A stretch of DNA of 47,398 nucleotides from an uncultured Muribaculaceae bacterium. Lineage in GTDB: Bacteria; Bacteroidota; Bacteroidia; Bacteroidales; Muribaculaceae. Location: the NCBI GenBank assembly GCA_910584125.1, contig CAJTXU010000023.1, forward strand, positions 1 to 47,398, in the 5' to 3' direction. Shown piece by piece: positions 16,357-27,975 of this stretch. Position numbers and translations under genes: made by a program. Numbering within the stretch: the stretch's first letter is position 1; every line of letters starts with the position of its first letter. The notes below the pieces were generated by a model. That model did not search any database. It was not told where the DNA came from and was given only the letters and a program-made list of their open reading frames with translations.

Positions 16357-16815
16357 TCAGCGTCTCATGGCGCGTGAAGCGCGGCGCATCCAGTCGGCGG
16401 CTCGACGGTCGGCGTCGGCGGCGCGTCTCATATAGCGGTCGGCGTCCTGCATCGAGCGGTTGGCGCGGGCGGTGTAGTCGTTGGCGCGCCGCAGGTCGCC
16501 GCGGCGGCTGTAATATGCCGCGTCGCGCTGATAGCTCTCGGCCTTGCGCATATGGTAGCTGGCCTCGCGGCGGTAGTTGTCGGCCTTGCGCTGGTAATAT
16601 TCGGCCTCACGCCTGCAGCGGTCGGCCTCGCGGTTGTCGCCGCCGGGACGGCCGATGCTGTGGCCCTTGCGGTTGTCGTGCCGTCCCGAGCCGGGACGCG
16701 GCATGCTCTGCCCGTATGAATTCCCGTGTCCGTTGTGTCCGTATCCGTAGGCGTCTGTCGATGTCGCCGTGGCGCACGCCAGAGCGAGCAATATTGTCAT
16801 GATGTAGGTCTTCAT
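16357..16815 (-). CDS. Secreted Arg-rich heptad-repeat protein, unknown function
   Basis: The 152-residue protein begins with a signal peptide (MKTYIMTILLALACATATS) and a Gly/His/Asn-rich linker to about residue 60. The remainder is a run of seven-residue units of the form R-x-A-x-x-Y/W-x. Alanines fall at 64, 71, 78, 85, 92 and 99, then shift phase to 111, 118, 125, 132, 139 and 146, with an aromatic three residues after many of them. Arginine dominates, so the mature protein is a long, very basic alpha helix or coiled coil. The DNA shows the matching 21-base imperfect repeat. I recognise no family. Binding to anionic envelope polymers or nucleic acid is a guess. No promoter match was found upstream. 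Confidence 0.65.
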   Translation of the reverse strand: MKTYIMTILLALACATATSTDAYGYGHNGHGNSYGQSMPRPGSGRHDNRKGHSIGRPGGDNREADRCRREAEYYQRKADNYRREASYHMRKAESYQRDAAYYSRRGDLRRANDYTARANRSMQDADRYMRRAADADRRAADWMRRASRAMRR

Positions 16816-16980
16816 GTCGATTTCCTTTTATAATGTTGTCTGGGTTTACTGTTCTCTGATATTTTGACAGCGGAAGCCTATGCCGGTTTATCGCGACGCT
16901 CATAAATATTGTTAACGGCGTATGACACGAAATTCAACAAGTGAGAACAAAAAGGCGTTTCAACTCCGTTATAGATATAG

Positions 16981-16996
16981 CCGGCCACGTGGCCGG
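16981..16996. repeat. 16-bp perfect palindrome
   Basis: CCGGCCACGTGGCCGG lies in the 225-base gap between the divergent heptad-repeat gene and the SemiSWEET gene, 45 bases before the latter's ATG. It is symmetric with no loop, more like a protein-binding site than a terminator. Nothing else stands out in this gap. Confidence 0.4.
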
Positions 16997-17040
16997 AGTA
17001 ATCTTAAATCTGACTGTACTATTCCTAAATCAGGATATTC

Positions 17041-17319
17041 ATGGAGACACTTATCAACATATTCGGATATGCCGCCGCCATATGCGTGCTGTGCGGCTAC
17101 ATGCCGCAGGCCATATACACGATGCGGACGCGCAACACCGACGGCATCGCGCTGCCGACGTTCCTGTCGATGGGGGTGGGCAGTGTGTTCTTTGTTGTGC
17201 AGGGAGCGCTGATCGGTAACTGGCCGCTGATCATCACCAACACGATCACGGCCGTGTGCTGCGCCGTCATCACGGTGATAAAGCTGCAGAACGACCGCCG
17301 TAAGCGCGACTCCGCGTAG
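17041..17319 (+). CDS. SemiSWEET-type PQ-loop sugar transporter
   Basis: The 92-residue protein has three hydrophobic helices (about residues 4-22, 38-58 and 63-82), the single triple-helix bundle of bacterial SemiSWEETs. The first helix ends in the PQ motif CGYMPQAIYTMRTRNTDGI, and IALPTFLSMGVG follows as in MtN3/PQ-loop proteins. SemiSWEETs form homodimers that carry mono- or disaccharides down a gradient across the inner membrane. It is a single gene, followed by a T-run terminator. Confidence 0.87.
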   Translation: METLINIFGYAAAICVLCGYMPQAIYTMRTRNTDGIALPTFLSMGVGSVFFVVQGALIGNWPLIITNTITAVCCAVITVIKLQNDRRKRDSA

Positions 17320-17346
17320 CCTCCCTTTATGCGGAGGCGAATCATG

Positions 17347-17383
17347 ACGGCCGCTTGAACCATAGCGGCGGTTCGGCCGTTTT
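17347..17383 (+). terminator. Rho-independent terminator after the SemiSWEET gene
   Basis: ACGGCCG (17347-17353), a four-base bulge and AACC pair with GGTTCGGCCGT (17370-17380), and TTTT follows directly. The 11-bp stem with a T-run fits an intrinsic terminator on the plus strand. Confidence 0.65.
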
Positions 17384-17431
17384 AATTACGAACCTCGGGG
17401 CCGGAAGGCTCCGGTAATTTCGATATGTATT

Positions 17432-17977
17432 ATGGAATTCAGAGATTTACTTGTCAACGACTACCCGGCGTTCCTGAAGCTCTACAACGAGACCTTCCCC
17501 GAGAACGAGCGTAGGTTGTATAAAAGTGCCGAACATGTGGCCAATTTCATCAAGGAGAAGGGCGGAAAGTTCCATGGTTTCGTCTATGACGACGGCGGCG
17601 ACGACTTCCTGGCCTTCATGACCTACTGGACGTTCGAGGGATATGTCTATATCGAGCATTTCGCCGTGGACCCGGCGCATCGTTCGAAAAACATCGGCCG
17701 CAAGATGCTGAGCCATCTCTTCGACATCGCGGGTCCGAACGTGCTGATCGAGGTCGAGAAGCCGGAAGACAGCGACGACGCCCGTCGCCGCGTGGAGTTC
17801 TACGAGAAGAACGGCTTCAAGCTTCGCGAGGACATTAACTATGTGCAGCCTCCCTACAGCGCCGAGCAGAGCGGCATGGAGATGATGCTCATGACGCACG
17901 GCGACGTTAAACTGCACGACACACGCGATCTCCGCGAGATGCTCACGGAGGTCTACAACGTCAACACCGGAGTGTGA
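17432..17977 (+). CDS. GNAT family N-acetyltransferase
   Basis: The 181-residue protein shows the GNAT fold: an N-terminal beta strand and LYNETFPENERR helix, the strand YIEHFAVDP leading into motif A AHRSKNIGRKML (about residues 83-94), which binds the acetyl-CoA pyrophosphate, and motif B RRVEFYEKNGFKL. The acceptor substrate cannot be predicted; closely similar small cytoplasmic GNATs are common in Bacteroidales. It lies between SemiSWEET and thioredoxin genes with its own spacing on both sides. Confidence 0.85.
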   Translation: MEFRDLLVNDYPAFLKLYNETFPENERRLYKSAEHVANFIKEKGGKFHGFVYDDGGDDFLAFMTYWTFEGYVYIEHFAVDPAHRSKNIGRKMLSHLFDIAGPNVLIEVEKPEDSDDARRRVEFYEKNGFKLREDINYVQPPYSAEQSGMEMMLMTHGDVKLHDTRDLREMLTEVYNVNTGV

Positions 17978-18044
17978 GCCCGGCGCGCATCCTCTAACCT
18001 TCAATCCTAACCCTATCGTTTAAACATCAAAATCCCAGACTGCT

Positions 18045-18338
18045 ATGACATACACAGATCTTATCAAAAGCGCTGACGCGATGATGGTGGAGTTTTTTGC
18101 CACCTGGTGCCCCCACTGCCAGCGGATGATGCCGGTGGTGGAGCAGGTCAAGGAGCTCATCGGCGACCGGGCCGGAATCGTCCAGCTCGATATCGACGAG
18201 AATCCCGAGGCTGCGGGCGAAGCCGACGTTCAGTCGGTGCCCACCTTCATCGTCTACAGGAAGGGCGTCGAGATATGGCGCCAGAGCGGCGAGATGGAGG
18301 GCGACTATCTGCTCTCGCAGATCGAGAAGGCTCTCTGA
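18045..18338 (+). CDS. Thioredoxin-like protein with WCPHC active site
   Basis: The 97-residue protein is a minimal thioredoxin fold: MMVEFFATWCPHCQRMMPVV holds the active-site pair Cys22/Cys25 as CPHC, and SVPTFIVYRKG supplies the cis-proline. There is no signal peptide, so it should be cytoplasmic. The CPHC pair, instead of CGPC, usually makes the disulfide more oxidising, as in DsbA. A VKOR-domain membrane protein starts 84 bases downstream on the same strand, so the two may cooperate in thiol redox chemistry, although they would face different compartments unless the protein is exported unconventionally. Confidence 0.88.
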   Translation: MTYTDLIKSADAMMVEFFATWCPHCQRMMPVVEQVKELIGDRAGIVQLDIDENPEAAGEADVQSVPTFIVYRKGVEIWRQSGEMEGDYLLSQIEKAL

Positions 18339-18421
18339 GAAGAATTTGAAACGCCCGGCGGGCAGAAGGGTAGCCCCTTTTGTCCGCCGTTCCGTATCAT
18401 TCCATATTGAAGATAAAGATT

Positions 18422-19453
18422 ATGCTTGCCAATTTTATCTTATCCGATTTTCTGACGGCTCTCCGGGTGCCGCATACGCCGGCCTATACCAACAGACAGT
18501 TCGGGTCGATGCCCTTCCGGTCACTGTTCGGTCTCTCGAAACTGCTCGAGAAGTACGGGGTGGCAAGCGAGGGCCTGATGCTTTCCGACCGCGATGAGAT
18601 CAGGAAACTGACACCTCCGTTCCTGGCCCACACTCCGCAGGGATTCGTGATTGTGACGGGCTTCGGCGGCGACGATGTGAGTTATCTCACGCAGGGAGTG
18701 GCCGAGAGAATGCCGGTCGGGGAGTTCGGCCGAGCTTGGGACGGCGTTGTGTTTCTTGCCTTTCCGTCGGCCGATGCCTGCGAACCTGGATACGCGGCCC
18801 ATGAGCGTATGGCCTTCTTCGACAGGGCCAAGCGCGTGATGCTCGTGCTGCTGGCCGTGGCGTTGTTTGCTTATCTCTTCATCACCAACGGGATATGGCG
18901 GCATGTGTCGCTGATTCTCGCCTCCGCGTGCGACTTGCTCGGCCTCGCGCTAACGTTCATGCTCATGCAGAAATCGCTCAAAATCAAGAACCGTGCGGCC
19001 GACCGGGTCTGCAAGGTGCTGCAGGAGGGGGGCTGCGACTCGGTGCTTGAGATGAAGGCGTCGTCGTTTTTCGGGATATTCAGCTGGAGCGAGGTCGGGT
19101 TCACGTATTTCTCGGTGAGCCTGCTGGCGTTGCTGGTGTTTCCGCAGTATGCCTCCTGCCTGGCTGCATGCAACGTGTGCTGCCTTCCGTTCACGGTGTG
19201 GAGCATCTGGTATCAGAAGTTCCGGGCCAAGACGTGGTGCACGCTGTGCGTCAGCGTCCAGTGTACGCTGTGGCTTCTCTTCGTCTGCTATCTGTCGGGC
19301 GGATGGCTGCGCGGGGTGTTCCCGCTCCGTATGCCTCTGTTCGTGCTCGTCGCGACCTACGCGTTCGTGCTTCTTGCCCTCAACCGCATAATGCCTCTAA
19401 TGACCAGAAAAACCGAAGATGATGAAAAGACCGTTGCAGATAGCGCCGCCTGA
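18422..19453 (+). CDS. C39-like pseudoprotease fused to a VKOR domain (membrane protein)
   Basis: The 343-residue protein combines a soluble N-terminal domain with an integral membrane domain. Residues 15-120 resemble peptidase C39 (SLFGLSKLLEKYG, PPFLAHTPQGFVIVTG, EFGRAWDGVVFLAFP), but the catalytic Cys-Gly pair is absent and the usual catalytic His before FVIV is Gly74, so it is probably inactive and may bind a peptide. Residues 138-330 form about five helices of a vitamin K epoxide reductase domain, with Cys197 and Cys205 (C-x7-C) and the redox pair CTLC (273-276) after a Trp. VKOR domains oxidise partner thioredoxins to make disulfides. Related Bacteroidetes proteins often carry a C-terminal thioredoxin domain; this one lacks it. 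The ATG at 18422 is preferred to an upstream TTG. Confidence 0.75.
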   Translation: MLANFILSDFLTALRVPHTPAYTNRQFGSMPFRSLFGLSKLLEKYGVASEGLMLSDRDEIRKLTPPFLAHTPQGFVIVTGFGGDDVSYLTQGVAERMPVGEFGRAWDGVVFLAFPSADACEPGYAAHERMAFFDRAKRVMLVLLAVALFAYLFITNGIWRHVSLILASACDLLGLALTFMLMQKSLKIKNRAADRVCKVLQEGGCDSVLEMKASSFFGIFSWSEVGFTYFSVSLLALLVFPQYASCLAACNVCCLPFTVWSIWYQKFRAKTWCTLCVSVQCTLWLLFVCYLSGGWLRGVFPLRMPLFVLVATYAFVLLALNRIMPLMTRKTEDDEKTVADSAA

Positions 19454-19574
19454 GCTCAAGAGCGCGCGCAAACTCAGCCCCATGGAATTGAACGGGGTCA
19501 AATTCACCGACCGTCACACGCTGCTCACTCCCGAGCTGCTTGAGAAAATGAAGTCCGGACCCGCGGCGCGCTGA
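19419..19574 (+). CDS. 51-residue peptide overlapping the VKOR gene (possible precursor peptide)
   Basis: A second frame opens with ATGATG at 19419/19422 inside the last 35 bases of the VKOR gene and runs 51 codons to the TGA at 19572. The product begins MMKRPLQIAPPELKSARK, contains LSPMELNGVKF (about residues 19-29) and ends LLTPELLEKMKSGPAAR. It has no Cys and no signal peptide. The LSxxELNxV segment recalls the leader part of Bacteroidetes natural-product precursors (L-x-x-E-M-x-x-I-x-GG), but no GG is present. The overlap and a terminator stem that begins inside its last codons argue that it is a real translated gene. Function is unknown; a substrate or accessory peptide of the C39-like/VKOR protein is the working guess. 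Confidence 0.55.
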   Translation: MMKRPLQIAPPELKSARKLSPMELNGVKFTDRHTLLTPELLEKMKSGPAAR

Positions 19575-19590
19575 GGCGCTGAGGGTCCGG
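19555..19590 (+). terminator. Hairpin terminator enclosing the end of the 51-codon gene
   Basis: CCGGACCC (19555-19562) pairs with GGGTCCGG (19583-19590); a GCGC/GCGC pair extends inside the 20-base loop, which contains the TGA stop. It lies between convergent transcripts (sdaA ends at 19615). No long T-run. Confidence 0.55.
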
Positions 19591-19614
19591 GCTTGTGTCT
19601 TACGGCGCTCTATG

Positions 19615-20823
19615 TCACATCTGCTCGTAGTCCTTGGCGAGTCCGCCCGTTCCGGTCTCTTTGTAAAGAGAGGGCAGATCGTGGCCGGTCTCTTTCATGA
19701 CCTTGACGAGCTTGTCGAAGCTGACGCGGTGCACGCCGTCGGTGAAGCTGGCGTAGATGTTCGCGTCGAGGGCCCGGGCCGCGGCGTATGCGTTTCGCTC
19801 GATGCAGGGGATCTGGACGAGACCGCACACCGGGTCGCATGTCATGCCCAGATGATGCTCGAGTCCCATCTCGGCAGCATATTCGATCTGGGCGGCACTG
19901 CCGCCGAAGAGCTGGCTGGCAGCGGCGGCGGCCATGGCGCATGCCACGCCGACCTCTCCCTGGCATCCGACGTCGGCGCCCGAGATGCTGGCGTTGTGCT
20001 TCACGATGTTGCCCACGAGTCCGGCCGTGGCGAGCGCGTGGAGCATCTGCATCTCAGAGAAGTCGCGGCTTTTCCAGAGGTGGTAGAGCACTCCGGGCAC
20101 GACGCCGCTCGATCCGCATGTCGGGGCGGTGACGATCACGCCTCCCGAGGCGTTCTCTTCGCTGACGGCCAGCGCGTACGCGAACACGAGGCCGCGGCTG
20201 CGAAGGTTGTCGCGGTAGCCCCCGGCCTTGACGTAATAGTTCAGGGCCTTGCGTTTGAGATTGAGTGGGCCGGGGAGGCGCCCGTCGCGGTTGATGCCGC
20301 GCTCGACGGCCGCCTTCATCGCTTCCCACACCTCGCGCAGGAAGTCGTATATGCCCGGGCCCTCGCAGTGCTCCACATATTCCCAGTAGGTGTGGCCCGT
20401 CCGCTCGCAGTAGTTCTTGATCTCGGTCATCGAGTCCATGTTGTAGATCTCGCCCGAGCTTTCGTGGGCCATGCCTTCGTATTCAAGGGCGCCTCCTCCT
20501 ACGGAATACACGGTCCACTCGTCTTCGGGAAATCCGACCGAGTTGAGGGCGGCGAACTTCATGCCGTTGGGATGATAGGGGAGGAATATCTCCGGTTTCC
20601 ACACGATGTTGACGGGCACGTTGGCGTGCGACAGCACGTCGAGGATTGCGTCGTCGGTCATATGGCCCTTGCCGGTGGCGGCGAGGCTGCCGTAGAGCGT
20701 GACCTCGAAACCCTTGGCCCCGGCATGGCGTGAAAGAAATATTTCGGCGGCTTTGCGAGGGCCCATCGTGTGTGATGACGACGGGCCCGTGCCTATGCGG
20801 TATAATTCTCTTATTGATCTCAT
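19615..20823 (-). CDS. sdaA: L-serine ammonia-lyase, iron-sulfur type, single chain
   Basis: The 402-residue enzyme deaminates L-serine to pyruvate and ammonia in the cytoplasm. It carries the beta-domain signature GTGPSSSHTMGP (residues 11-22) and the alpha-domain landmarks TAPTCGSSGVVPG, ISGADVGCQGEVG and GMTCDPVCGLVQIPC; the Cys residues in these segments bind the oxygen-labile [4Fe-4S] cluster. Both domains are fused, as in E. coli SdaA. The gene starts seven bases after the stop of the PNGase F-like gene and therefore probably shares its promoter at 22256-22286. It ends facing the 51-codon gene across a hairpin. Confidence 0.95.
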   Translation of the reverse strand: MRSIRELYRIGTGPSSSHTMGPRKAAEIFLSRHAGAKGFEVTLYGSLAATGKGHMTDDAILDVLSHANVPVNIVWKPEIFLPYHPNGMKFAALNSVGFPEDEWTVYSVGGGALEYEGMAHESSGEIYNMDSMTEIKNYCERTGHTYWEYVEHCEGPGIYDFLREVWEAMKAAVERGINRDGRLPGPLNLKRKALNYYVKAGGYRDNLRSRGLVFAYALAVSEENASGGVIVTAPTCGSSGVVPGVLYHLWKSRDFSEMQMLHALATAGLVGNIVKHNASISGADVGCQGEVGVACAMAAAAASQLFGGSAAQIEYAAEMGLEHHLGMTCDPVCGLVQIPCIERNAYAAARALDANIYASFTDGVHRVSFDKLVKVMKETGHDLPSLYKETGTGGLAKDYEQM

Positions 20824-20830
20824 TACGTGA

Positions 20831-22225
20831 TTATCTGATGATCTTGTGGCATTCGTTCTCGCCGTCGTAGTGCTCGATGAGCATAATGCCTACGCCCCTG
20901 CCGCACTTGGCGAGCGAGACTTCAGATGCGTTGAATACCATCTCGAGCAGATTGCCCGCGATGTCGTAGAGTCTGATGACGCGCGCCTGCGTTCCGATGC
21001 CGCAGACGTCGCCGTTGATGCTGATGCTCGTGCCGTGGTCGGCCTGGACGCGGTCGACAGAAGCGGGGTGAGGCATCTCGCCCTCGGTGACGCCCTGGAA
21101 ATACATCGAGACGGGGATGTCGCCCTGATTGTTGGCGAACTTGGCGCCGTTCACTCTTATCTTGACTGCATGTTCCCCCTTTGCAAGCGGGCCGAGGTGT
21201 ATCACCCGGTTGTCGATTACATCACCCGGGCACCAGTTGGAGAACGACTGCCACTCGGCGTCGGTCATCGGCGATCTGCCGTAGATGCCGTTGGGCTGAG
21301 TGTTGTATTGTCTGAAGGGTTCGCAGCTTTCGCGCCCCGGGGTGTAGATATAGGTGAGATGGCCGTCGAAGAACACTCTGTGTTCGCGTCGGTTGTATTC
21401 CTCGCCGCCGGCGTTTGCACCGTGGTTGGAGGTGATGAGCACGATGTGGCTGTCGGTCACGTCTTCAGGCACGTCGAATGTCCATGTCTTGACGCAGCGT
21501 CCCGGGGTGTCGGTGCAGCCCTCGCCGTAGGTGTTGAAGTTGCCTCCCTTGTGTTCGGGTTTCTTCATGACGATGGGCACGAGCACGTGGGTGTCGGCGG
21601 CCGGAGCCGGGGTCGGGTCGGTGATGAAGGTCAGCGTGCCGGTGAAGACGTCCTGTCGGTCGGCGCAGCCGCGCACCTGCTGGTTGGCCGCGTAGGGGAT
21701 GCCGAACAGCTCGAACTCGACCCAGATGTCGTATTGCTCGCGCAGCTGCATGTCGCGCAGGATGCTCGACACGTTCTTGATGTCGTAGTTGTAGGGCACG
21801 GATGTCGGCTCGATGTTCTTGTTCATGAACGGGGTGATGAACCGGCCTATCTCGAGGCGCGTCGTCTCGTCGGGATTGTAGGACTCGGCGCCTTTGGGCA
21901 CGAGGGCGAGGTTGATGTTGCCGATGCGGTCGTAGTTGTCGCAGAGGGCTCCGATCTCGACGAGCATCGAGAGGTTCTCGCCGATGGTGGCGAGCTGTTC
22001 GTCGGTGAGCTTCACCGCATAGAGCGATGTGGAGTGGCGCAGGATGCCGTCGTTCCAGTCGATCATGGCTTTGCTCGCGTCGCTTATCCCTTCGAGAGTG
22101 TTGTATCCGTCGAAATAAATGGCGTGGTCGTAGATCTGCAGCGACGTCGTGTTCTCGTCTGCAAGTGTCTGAAAGGGGATGATCGCGCCGAGCGCGGCGA
22201 TCATGATAGGTAGCGTTCTGATCAT
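20831..22225 (-). CDS. Secreted PNGase F-like peptide-N-glycosidase with T9SS-like tail
   Basis: From the ATG at 22225 the protein has 464 residues with a signal peptide (about residues 1-22). Two jelly-roll domains of the N-glycanase F family are recognisable: CDNYDRIGN (95-103) matches the PNGase F segment with catalytic Asp60, so Asp99 is its likely equivalent; EIGRFITPF (125-133) is almost identical to the flavobacterial enzyme; NHGANAGGEEYN (268-279) covers the Glu206 region; and NWCPGDVI (330-337) matches the second domain. The family removes Asn-linked glycans from glycoproteins. Residues about 390-464 (VIRLYDIAGNLLEMV, ending HKIIR) resemble a type IX secretion sorting domain, so it may be surface-exposed. 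The canonical promoter at 22256-22286 supports this start. Confidence 0.82.
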   Translation of the reverse strand: MIRTLPIMIAALGAIIPFQTLADENTTSLQIYDHAIYFDGYNTLEGISDASKAMIDWNDGILRHSTSLYAVKLTDEQLATIGENLSMLVEIGALCDNYDRIGNINLALVPKGAESYNPDETTRLEIGRFITPFMNKNIEPTSVPYNYDIKNVSSILRDMQLREQYDIWVEFELFGIPYAANQQVRGCADRQDVFTGTLTFITDPTPAPAADTHVLVPIVMKKPEHKGGNFNTYGEGCTDTPGRCVKTWTFDVPEDVTDSHIVLITSNHGANAGGEEYNRREHRVFFDGHLTYIYTPGRESCEPFRQYNTQPNGIYGRSPMTDAEWQSFSNWCPGDVIDNRVIHLGPLAKGEHAVKIRVNGAKFANNQGDIPVSMYFQGVTEGEMPHPASVDRVQADHGTSISINGDVCGIGTQARVIRLYDIAGNLLEMVFNASEVSLAKCGRGVGIMLIEHYDGENECHKIIR

Positions 22226-22255
22226 AAGCGTTATGTTTTGTTGTTTATATGATTG

Positions 22256-22286
22256 CAAAGTTAGCAAAAGAATCGGTAATTGCAAA
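22256..22286 (-). promoter_or_regulatory. Promoter for the PNGase F-like/sdaA operon
   Basis: Minus strand TTTG (22286-22283), 19-base spacer, TAACTTTG (22263-22256): full consensus match. The transcript would start near 22249, about 24 bases before the ATG. Confidence 0.75.
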
Positions 22287-22332
22287 ATTAGATTCTATTT
22301 ATTGAAAATTATAGGCCCCAGACGGTCGCGAA

Positions 22333-22362
22333 GACGCCGCGGCGGTGGATCGTCGCGGCGTC
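22333..22362 (-). terminator. 9-bp GC hairpin after the Gly/Pro-rich gene
   Basis: GACGCCGCG (22333-22341) pairs perfectly with CGCGGCGTC (22354-22362). It lies 45 bases past the stop of the gene at 22408-22944 and upstream of the PNGase F promoter. There is no T-run, so it may be a weak terminator or RNA-end stabiliser. Confidence 0.5.
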
Positions 22363-22407
22363 AGGGGATTGCTTATGGTTATGGATTCCTATAGGCGGCC
22401 GTGCCGT

Positions 22408-22944
22408 CTATAGATTGAAATAGAACGTGCCGAACGACAGGACGGCATAGTAGTCGTAGGTCACGTTGCGCAGGATGTAGTTGGTGTTGAATGCCTGGAC
22501 ATCGAGTCCCTTATCCCACTGGTCGGTCCAGGGGTTCCATGCGTTGAGCACGGTGACGTCATACTGTGCGCCGTCGTATTGGTAGCTGACCACCATGGGC
22601 AGCACGCGCCAGACTCCCATCGCGTCGTAACCGTTGGCGATCACTCTGGTGATTCCCTGGTTGACGAAGTTGCCTGTCGAGACCGACGGGCTCACTACAA
22701 TCGACGGCGTTGAGTTCCACCCCGTGTACCATGGGCTTCCCCAGTATGTGGGCGGGGGAGGCCCGGGATTCCATCCCGGACCGTAGGCGGGGCCGGGGCC
22801 GAAGCCGCCGCCGGTGTTGGGTTGGAAACTGCCTCCCGACCCGGGGGCGGGAAGACTGTTCTGCGCAGACAGCCCCGCGGCGCCTGCGAGTATTGCCAGA
22901 CCTGCCAGCAGGCCCGTGATTCTGCTTCGGATATGTGTCTTCAT
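22408..22944 (-). CDS. Secreted Gly/Pro-rich hypothetical protein
   Basis: The 178-residue protein has a signal peptide (MKTHIRSRITGLLAGLAILA, cleavage probably after LSAQ near residue 28), a Gly/Pro/Asn/Trp-rich low-complexity stretch (about residues 32-72, GGGFGPGPAYGPGWNPGPPP) and a C-terminal domain of about 95 residues rich in Val, Tyr and Asn (GITRVIANGYDAMGVWRVLP, ending SFGTFYFNL), probably all-beta. It is exported to the periplasm or surface. I do not recognise the family. Its leader contains structured GC-rich sequence, including GATTTGC/GCAAATC pairing at 22989-22995 and 23021-23027, and no consensus promoter was found. Confidence 0.7.
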   Translation of the reverse strand: MKTHIRSRITGLLAGLAILAGAAGLSAQNSLPAPGSGGSFQPNTGGGFGPGPAYGPGWNPGPPPPTYWGSPWYTGWNSTPSIVVSPSVSTGNFVNQGITRVIANGYDAMGVWRVLPMVVSYQYDGAQYDVTVLNAWNPWTDQWDKGLDVQAFNTNYILRNVTYDYYAVLSFGTFYFNL

Positions 22945-23028
22945 AGCTTTCGTTTTGTCTATAAAACAATCGGCGCGGTGAAATTCTTGATTTGCCGCCC
23001 GCTTTTTTGGCCGCCCGGCCGCAAATCA

Positions 23029-23053
23029 AAAAGCCCCGCCGGGCGGAGCTTTT
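23029..23053 (-). terminator. Rho-independent terminator after the DUF805 gene
   Basis: AAAAGC (23029-23034) pairs with GCTTTT (23048-23053) around a GC core CCGC/GCGG. On the minus strand the stem is followed by TTTTT-GATTTG, as expected for the gene ending at 23080. Confidence 0.7.
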
Positions 23054-23079
23054 GTAATGGTTTAATAGCGGTATGTCGG

Positions 23080-23466
23080 TCAGCCCACGAGGTTTGGCTC
23101 CGGACCATACTGGTTCATGCCGTGGTAGGAGTCCTGGCAGAACCACACGATGAGCAGGATGTTGGCCAGGGGAATCACCGAGAGGAGCACCCACCAGCCA
23201 CTGTGGCCTGTGTCGTGAAGACGGCGGACGCACAGTCCGAGACCCGGCAGGAGGAAAGCGAGTCCCACGATGGAGGTGATGATGCTGACGCCCGTGTCGC
23301 TCGATCCGAAGATGCCGAGCACGAAGCCGATGGCGAAGTTGACGATAGCGATGAAGAGCGCGAACCACCAGTATTCCGAGCGCGAGGCGCGTCCGTTGAA
23401 GTTGCAGTAGTTCTGGCCGAGGGCCTTGTTGACGGCCTCTCCGAAAGTGACTTGTCTCTGATACAT
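23080..23466 (-). CDS. DUF805 family inner-membrane protein
   Basis: The 128-residue protein matches DUF805: FNGRASRSEYWWFALF (about residues 23-38) opens the first of four hydrophobic segments, and VRRLHDTGHSGWW (about 80-92) is the second family hallmark. The charged motifs lie between the helices on the cytoplasmic side. Function is unknown; the family is widespread and sometimes linked to stress or polysaccharide loci. No consensus promoter is visible in the 149-base gap upstream, which also holds the rpoC terminator. Confidence 0.88.
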   Translation of the reverse strand: MYQRQVTFGEAVNKALGQNYCNFNGRASRSEYWWFALFIAIVNFAIGFVLGIFGSSDTGVSIITSIVGLAFLLPGLGLCVRRLHDTGHSGWWVLLSVIPLANILLIVWFCQDSYHGMNQYGPEPNLVG

Positions 23467-23555
23467 ATTATTGATGTTTTTAGTAGAAGTGTCGGGTAGT
23501 AAGCAACACAGGCAGAACCTATTGCTTATTACTTATTATGTTGTGTCGCTTGTTT

Positions 23556-23593
23556 AAAAAGAGTCCCCGGAAGACTGTCAAGCCCTCCGGGGA
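23556..23593 (-). terminator. Rho-independent terminator of the rpoBC operon
   Basis: TCCCCGGA (23564-23571) pairs with TCCGGGGA (23586-23593), and on the minus strand the stem is followed by CTCTTTTT. This is a classical intrinsic terminator 23 bases past the rpoC stop. Confidence 0.85.
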
Positions 23594-23615
23594 TTGAATG
23601 CTGGCTATGTGTGGA

Positions 23616-27947
<4,332 letters not shown>

Positions 27948-27975
27948 ATATTTAGTCCCTTGTTTTTCCGGCAAC

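Noticed and set aside
19555..19590. attC-like or mobile-element end at the hairpin behind the VKOR operon
   Set aside because: The stem is short, fits a terminator between convergent genes, and no integrase, transposase or flanking duplication is present.
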